The position numbers were made by a program, and so were the translations under genes. Below, in pieces: positions 6,824 to 8,957 of a stretch of DNA of 8,957 nucleotides. Numbering within the stretch: the first letter of the stretch is position 1; each line of letters opens with the position of its first letter. Where the stretch lies: NCBI GenBank assembly GCA_002391525.1, contig DGFE01000056.1, positions 1 to 8,957 of the forward strand, read 5' to 3'. This DNA comes from Competibacteraceae bacterium UBA3908. Lineage in GTDB: Bacteria; Pseudomonadota; Gammaproteobacteria; Competibacterales; Competibacteraceae. The notes beneath the pieces are model-generated. The model did not search any database. It had not been told where the DNA came from and saw only the letters and a program-made list of their open reading frames with translations.

Positions 6824-7785
6824 GTGTCATTCCTGTCGATTTTCGCGCCTTGCACCATGGGGGATTGAGTCATGCTCACGGCGAGCCGCACGATTCCCAG
6901 CCCACCTTGTCGGCAATGCGGCTGGGCGCTTCGCTGTATGTGCCGGCCACCCGGCCCGATGTGGCGGCCATCGCCCATGGCCGGAAGCTGCCCGAATTGC
7001 GTTCGGTGATTTTTTGCACCGAGGATGCGGTGCACGAACGGGATTTGGAACAGGCGCTGGCCCGGCTGGCGGCGGTGTTGCCGGCATTGGAACCGGGACC
7101 GTTGTTGCGTTTCATCCGGCCCCGCGGTCCGGCGGTGCTGCGGCGCTTGTTGCGGATGGACGGCATCGAGCGGATTCAAGGCTTCGTGCTGCCCAAGTTC
7201 GGGCCCCACACGCTGGGGGACTGGCTGCGGGTTTGGGATGACGGCTGGGGGCATTATCTGCTGCCGATTCTGGAAACCGCCGAAGTGTTTGATCGGCGCC
7301 GGATGGAGTTTCTGCGCGACCGGCTGGAAGACAACGGGCTGAACGACCGGATCTTATGCCTGCGCGTCGGCGGCAACGATCTGTTGAACCTGCTCGGGAT
7401 CCGCCGGGCGCGCGGCGCAACGATCTATGATACCCCCCTGCGCGGCGCTATCGCCGAGCTGGTGTGCATCTTCCATCCGGCGGGGTATCACCTGAGCGCG
7501 CCGGTGTTCGATTATCTGGATACGCCGGACGTACTGGCGCGCGAGGTGGCAGCGGATTTACAGCACGGCCTGGTCGGCAAGACCGCCATTCACCCCGAGC
7601 AAATCTCCGTGATCGAAGCCTTGTACCGGGTTTCCCGCGACGACTACGACATGGCCTCGGCGGTGCTGGCGGCGGACGCGGCGGCAGTGTTCAGGATGCA
7701 CGACACGTTCTGTGAGCCCGCCACCCATCGACGGTGGGCGGCGGGTGTGCTGGAGCGGGCGCGGGTGTTTGGGGTGAAGAAGTGA
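6820..7785 (+). CDS. HpcH/HpaI/CitE-like TIM-barrel C-C bond lyase of the Ter-associated operon
   Basis: It has 321 residues and probably catalyses a Mg-dependent aldol-type or retro-aldol carbon-carbon reaction on an oxo-acid or acyl-CoA-like substrate. The TIM-barrel landmarks run in order: LSAMRLGASLYVPATRPD (strand 1), FCTEDAV with E68-D69, LRFIRPRGP with R97 and R100/R102, the lysine strand LPKFGP (K126), metal ligand E152 in ILETAE, and the second metal-site region RVGGNDLLNLLG with N186-D187. GKTAIHPEQI (253-262) is the C-terminal signature shared with CitE and malyl-CoA lyases. The final 60 residues are a helical tail, slightly longer than typical CitE. The ATG overlaps the StiP stop (ATGA), so it is the last member of the coupled five-gene run. 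It ends 10 bases from the converging ParA gene. The substrate is unknown. Confidence 0.9.
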   Translation: MSVIPVDFRALHHGGLSHAHGEPHDSQPTLSAMRLGASLYVPATRPDVAAIAHGRKLPELRSVIFCTEDAVHERDLEQALARLAAVLPALEPGPLLRFIRPRGPAVLRRLLRMDGIERIQGFVLPKFGPHTLGDWLRVWDDGWGHYLLPILETAEVFDRRRMEFLRDRLEDNGLNDRILCLRVGGNDLLNLLGIRRARGATIYDTPLRGAIAELVCIFHPAGYHLSAPVFDYLDTPDVLAREVAADLQHGLVGKTAIHPEQISVIEALYRVSRDDYDMASAVLAADAAAVFRMHDTFCEPATHRRWAAGVLERARVFGVKK

Positions 7786-7795
7786 AAGCTTGGAA

Positions 7796-8821
7796 TCAAG
7801 AGTTCGAGTTTTCAAGTTGCGTGTTTGAGCGATAGCCATTCATGGCGATACCAGCACTCTGCGCGATTCGCCGAGCAAGGTGCTGGAAATCTCTGTAGCA
7901 ACTTTTTACAGCATCCACATGGGCGCCGATGGCGCCATCTGCTGGTTTGAGGAAGAACATTGGCTTGCGCACTTCCATAGCCAGCGGCATCAAGCTGCGA
8001 TAATGTTTGAGCAGAGCCAGGGAATACGGGTCTTGATCGACCGGCGGAATCCTTGAAGTTGGCTTTTCATCCAGCACGGCAGCACGATAAATCGACGGAA
8101 TACGTTCCATCCAACGTTGATAAGCCTTGACCGGTCTGGAATCACGAATGCCGTGTTGCATGACGATATATCCGGCCGGTTGCATGGCTCCTTTGGGCAT
8201 TGGTAGGTCGGAAGGCGCTTTGGTCAGTAGTTCGCCCCAAATGTCACGCCATTCGCGCAAGGTCGGACCCAGGTTTTTAAGTCCTTGCAGGGAAAATAGA
8301 TCGGGAGCGAGAGGAAGACAAACCTGATCGGAGGCAATGAGCGCCGAGCGGTTGATAGCACCGAGGTTGGGGCCAACGTCGATCAGCGCCATTTCCGCCC
8401 CCCATTCCGTGGCGGATTCGATGAGGCGATGAAACGCCGTCATGATCCGAAAGGCCGACTCGTCGCGATTATGACAACGGGGCCAAGCGTCGGACAGCTT
8501 ATCTTCAAAGCGGGAGAGACCAAGATCACCCGGCACCACCCCTAAAGAAGGGGTAATCCGCTCCACATGAGGTTTGGCGATGTCGCCGATACCACGGAGG
8601 ATGGGACGCAAGGCTCCGTATACTGTTTGCGGATGCTCGTCGTCGGGCCACAATTCTTCTAGACGCTCCTCGTCGAGAAACATCGCGGTCAGGTTAGCTT
8701 GCGGGTCGAGATCGACTGCCAGCGTGGGAATTCCATGATCGGCAAACATCCAGGCGAGATGGTAAACCAGCGAGGTCTTTCCAACCCCTCCCTTGTTGTT
8801 AAAAAACGCGATGGTTTTCAT
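7796..8821 (-). CDS. ParA/Soj-family (MinD-like) ATPase
   Basis: It has 341 residues. A deviant Walker A motif K10-GGVGKT-16 with the signature lysine K10 opens the protein (MKTIAFFNNKGGVGKTSLV). Walker A' is VDLDPQANLTAMF (about 36-48), and Walker B is MALIDVGPNLG with D148. These mark a dimerising ATPase of the ParA superfamily. The C-terminal half (about 230-341) contains YIVMQHGIRDSRPVKAYQRWMERIP and is not the short tail of chromosomal Soj. There is no N-terminal helix-turn-helix as in plasmid P1-type ParA, and no parB follows, so a partitioning role is not established. The DNA is visibly lower in GC than the neighbouring operon (one full 60-base line, 8221-8280, is 31/60 G+C), suggesting separate origin. 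Its start overlaps the stop of an upstream minus-strand frame by ATGA, so it is the second gene of an operon. It converges on the lyase gene with no clear terminator between. Confidence 0.85.
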   Translation of the reverse strand: MKTIAFFNNKGGVGKTSLVYHLAWMFADHGIPTLAVDLDPQANLTAMFLDEERLEELWPDDEHPQTVYGALRPILRGIGDIAKPHVERITPSLGVVPGDLGLSRFEDKLSDAWPRCHNRDESAFRIMTAFHRLIESATEWGAEMALIDVGPNLGAINRSALIASDQVCLPLAPDLFSLQGLKNLGPTLREWRDIWGELLTKAPSDLPMPKGAMQPAGYIVMQHGIRDSRPVKAYQRWMERIPSIYRAAVLDEKPTSRIPPVDQDPYSLALLKHYRSLMPLAMEVRKPMFFLKPADGAIGAHVDAVKSCYRDFQHLARRIAQSAGIAMNGYRSNTQLENSNS

Positions 8822-8936
8822 TTCGGTCTCCGATAGACCTTGACCAGAACGGAATGCTCGTCGAATTCAAATTGTGCGGGAGGGTTATCCTTGGCTTTAA
8901 GCAGTGCTTGCGCGATCTAATACCCATAACCGAAGC
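8818..8936 (-). pseudogene. C-terminal remnant of a gene upstream of parA, possibly a GHKL (HSP90-like) ATPase; interrupted by TAG
   Basis: Read on the minus strand in the frame that ends with TGA at 8818-8820 (ATGA overlap with the ParA start), the last 32 codons look protein-coding: IAQALLKAKD, then NPPAQFEFDEHSVLV, ending VYRRPK. Before them the same frame reads GFGYGY and then TAG at 8917-8919. The pattern GxGYG followed by an amphipathic helix, NPP.EFEF and a beta strand resembles the end of GHKL ATPase domains (G2 box, then a C-terminal extension) in ATP-binding proteins. The likely ancestral reading is GYGIAIAQ, so the TAG could be a base error within 20 bases of the adapter rather than a real disruption. 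The fragment is too short for a firm family call. Confidence 0.42.
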
Positions 8937-8957
8937 CTGTCTCTTATACACATCTCT
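8937..8957 (+). other. Nextera Tn5 mosaic-end adapter (sequencing artefact)
   Basis: CTGTCTCTTATACACATCT at 8937-8955 is an exact 19-base match to the reverse complement of the Tn5 mosaic end used in Nextera libraries; two further bases (ct) follow. Reads from short inserts begin their adapter with this sequence. It is not a biological transposon end: there is no transposase, and a matching, divergent i5 adapter occupies the other end of the contig. Genomic sequence stops at 8936. Confidence 0.97.

Noticed and set aside
7786..7830. Bidirectional terminator between the lyase and ParA genes
   Set aside because: Only a 4-bp stem (CTTG-GAAT-CAAG) without a T-run is visible; it is too weak to call.
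49..8936. CRISPR array, tRNA or rRNA gene
   Set aside because: No regularly spaced repeat family beyond the 21-base-period pair at 1604-1642 and no cloverleaf or rRNA-like stretch was noticed by eye.
8937..8955. End of a Tn5/IS50 mobile element
   Set aside because: No transposase or insertion context; the position at the contig edge and the i5 adapter at the other end make it a library artefact.

Overview
The window is a complete, short assembly contig: both ends carry Illumina Nextera (Tn5 transposase) adapter sequence. Positions 1-48 are an error-laden i5 adapter with a sample index, and 8937-8957 begin with an exact 19-base mosaic-end sequence. The biological DNA is therefore about 49-8936. 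It is GC-rich with dense, proteobacterial-style operons. The aap-type transporter, a dispersed palindromic repeat of a kind common in proteobacteria and the codon use fit a high-GC proteobacterium, possibly a gammaproteobacterium. That placement is an inference; no rRNA or marker gene is present.

Left third (minus strand): a general L-amino-acid ABC importer, aapJ (periplasmic binding protein), aapQ (permease) and aapM (permease, cut by the contig end). The ATPase gene aapP would be expected just beyond the left edge. Between aapJ and aapQ is an 85-base spacer with two direct 18-base repeats and matching inverted arms, able to fold as an intra-operon hairpin.

Centre (plus strand, divergent from aapJ across 116 bases): five tightly packed genes. 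They encode an ATP-grasp ligase, a phosphoribosyltransferase fused to a TRSP domain, a HAD phosphatase, a StiP-type phosphoribosyltransferase fused to a PELOTA RNA-binding domain, and an HpcH/CitE-like TIM-barrel C-C lyase. This is the biosynthetic core known from tellurium-resistance (ter) associated loci. Comparative genomics (Anantharaman, Iyer and Aravind) proposed that it makes or modifies a nucleoside-like or ribosylated metabolite; to my knowledge the product has not been identified. The successive junctions are a 10-base gap, a 16-base overlap, an ATGA overlap and another ATGA overlap, so the five are very probably translated as a coupled unit. No terC, terD, terY or other ter gene lies within the window, so here the core stands next to an amino-acid importer instead. 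A dispersed palindromic repeat has been captured in frame in the linker of the PRTase-TRSP gene.

Right end (minus strand, convergent with the lyase gene, 10-base gap): a ParA/Soj-type ATPase in visibly lower-GC DNA. It is preceded by the last codons of another gene that overlaps it by ATGA. That fragment looks like the C-terminus of a GHKL (HSP90-like) ATPase, but an in-frame TAG interrupts it close to the contig end. This pair looks like an accessory, possibly transferred, module.
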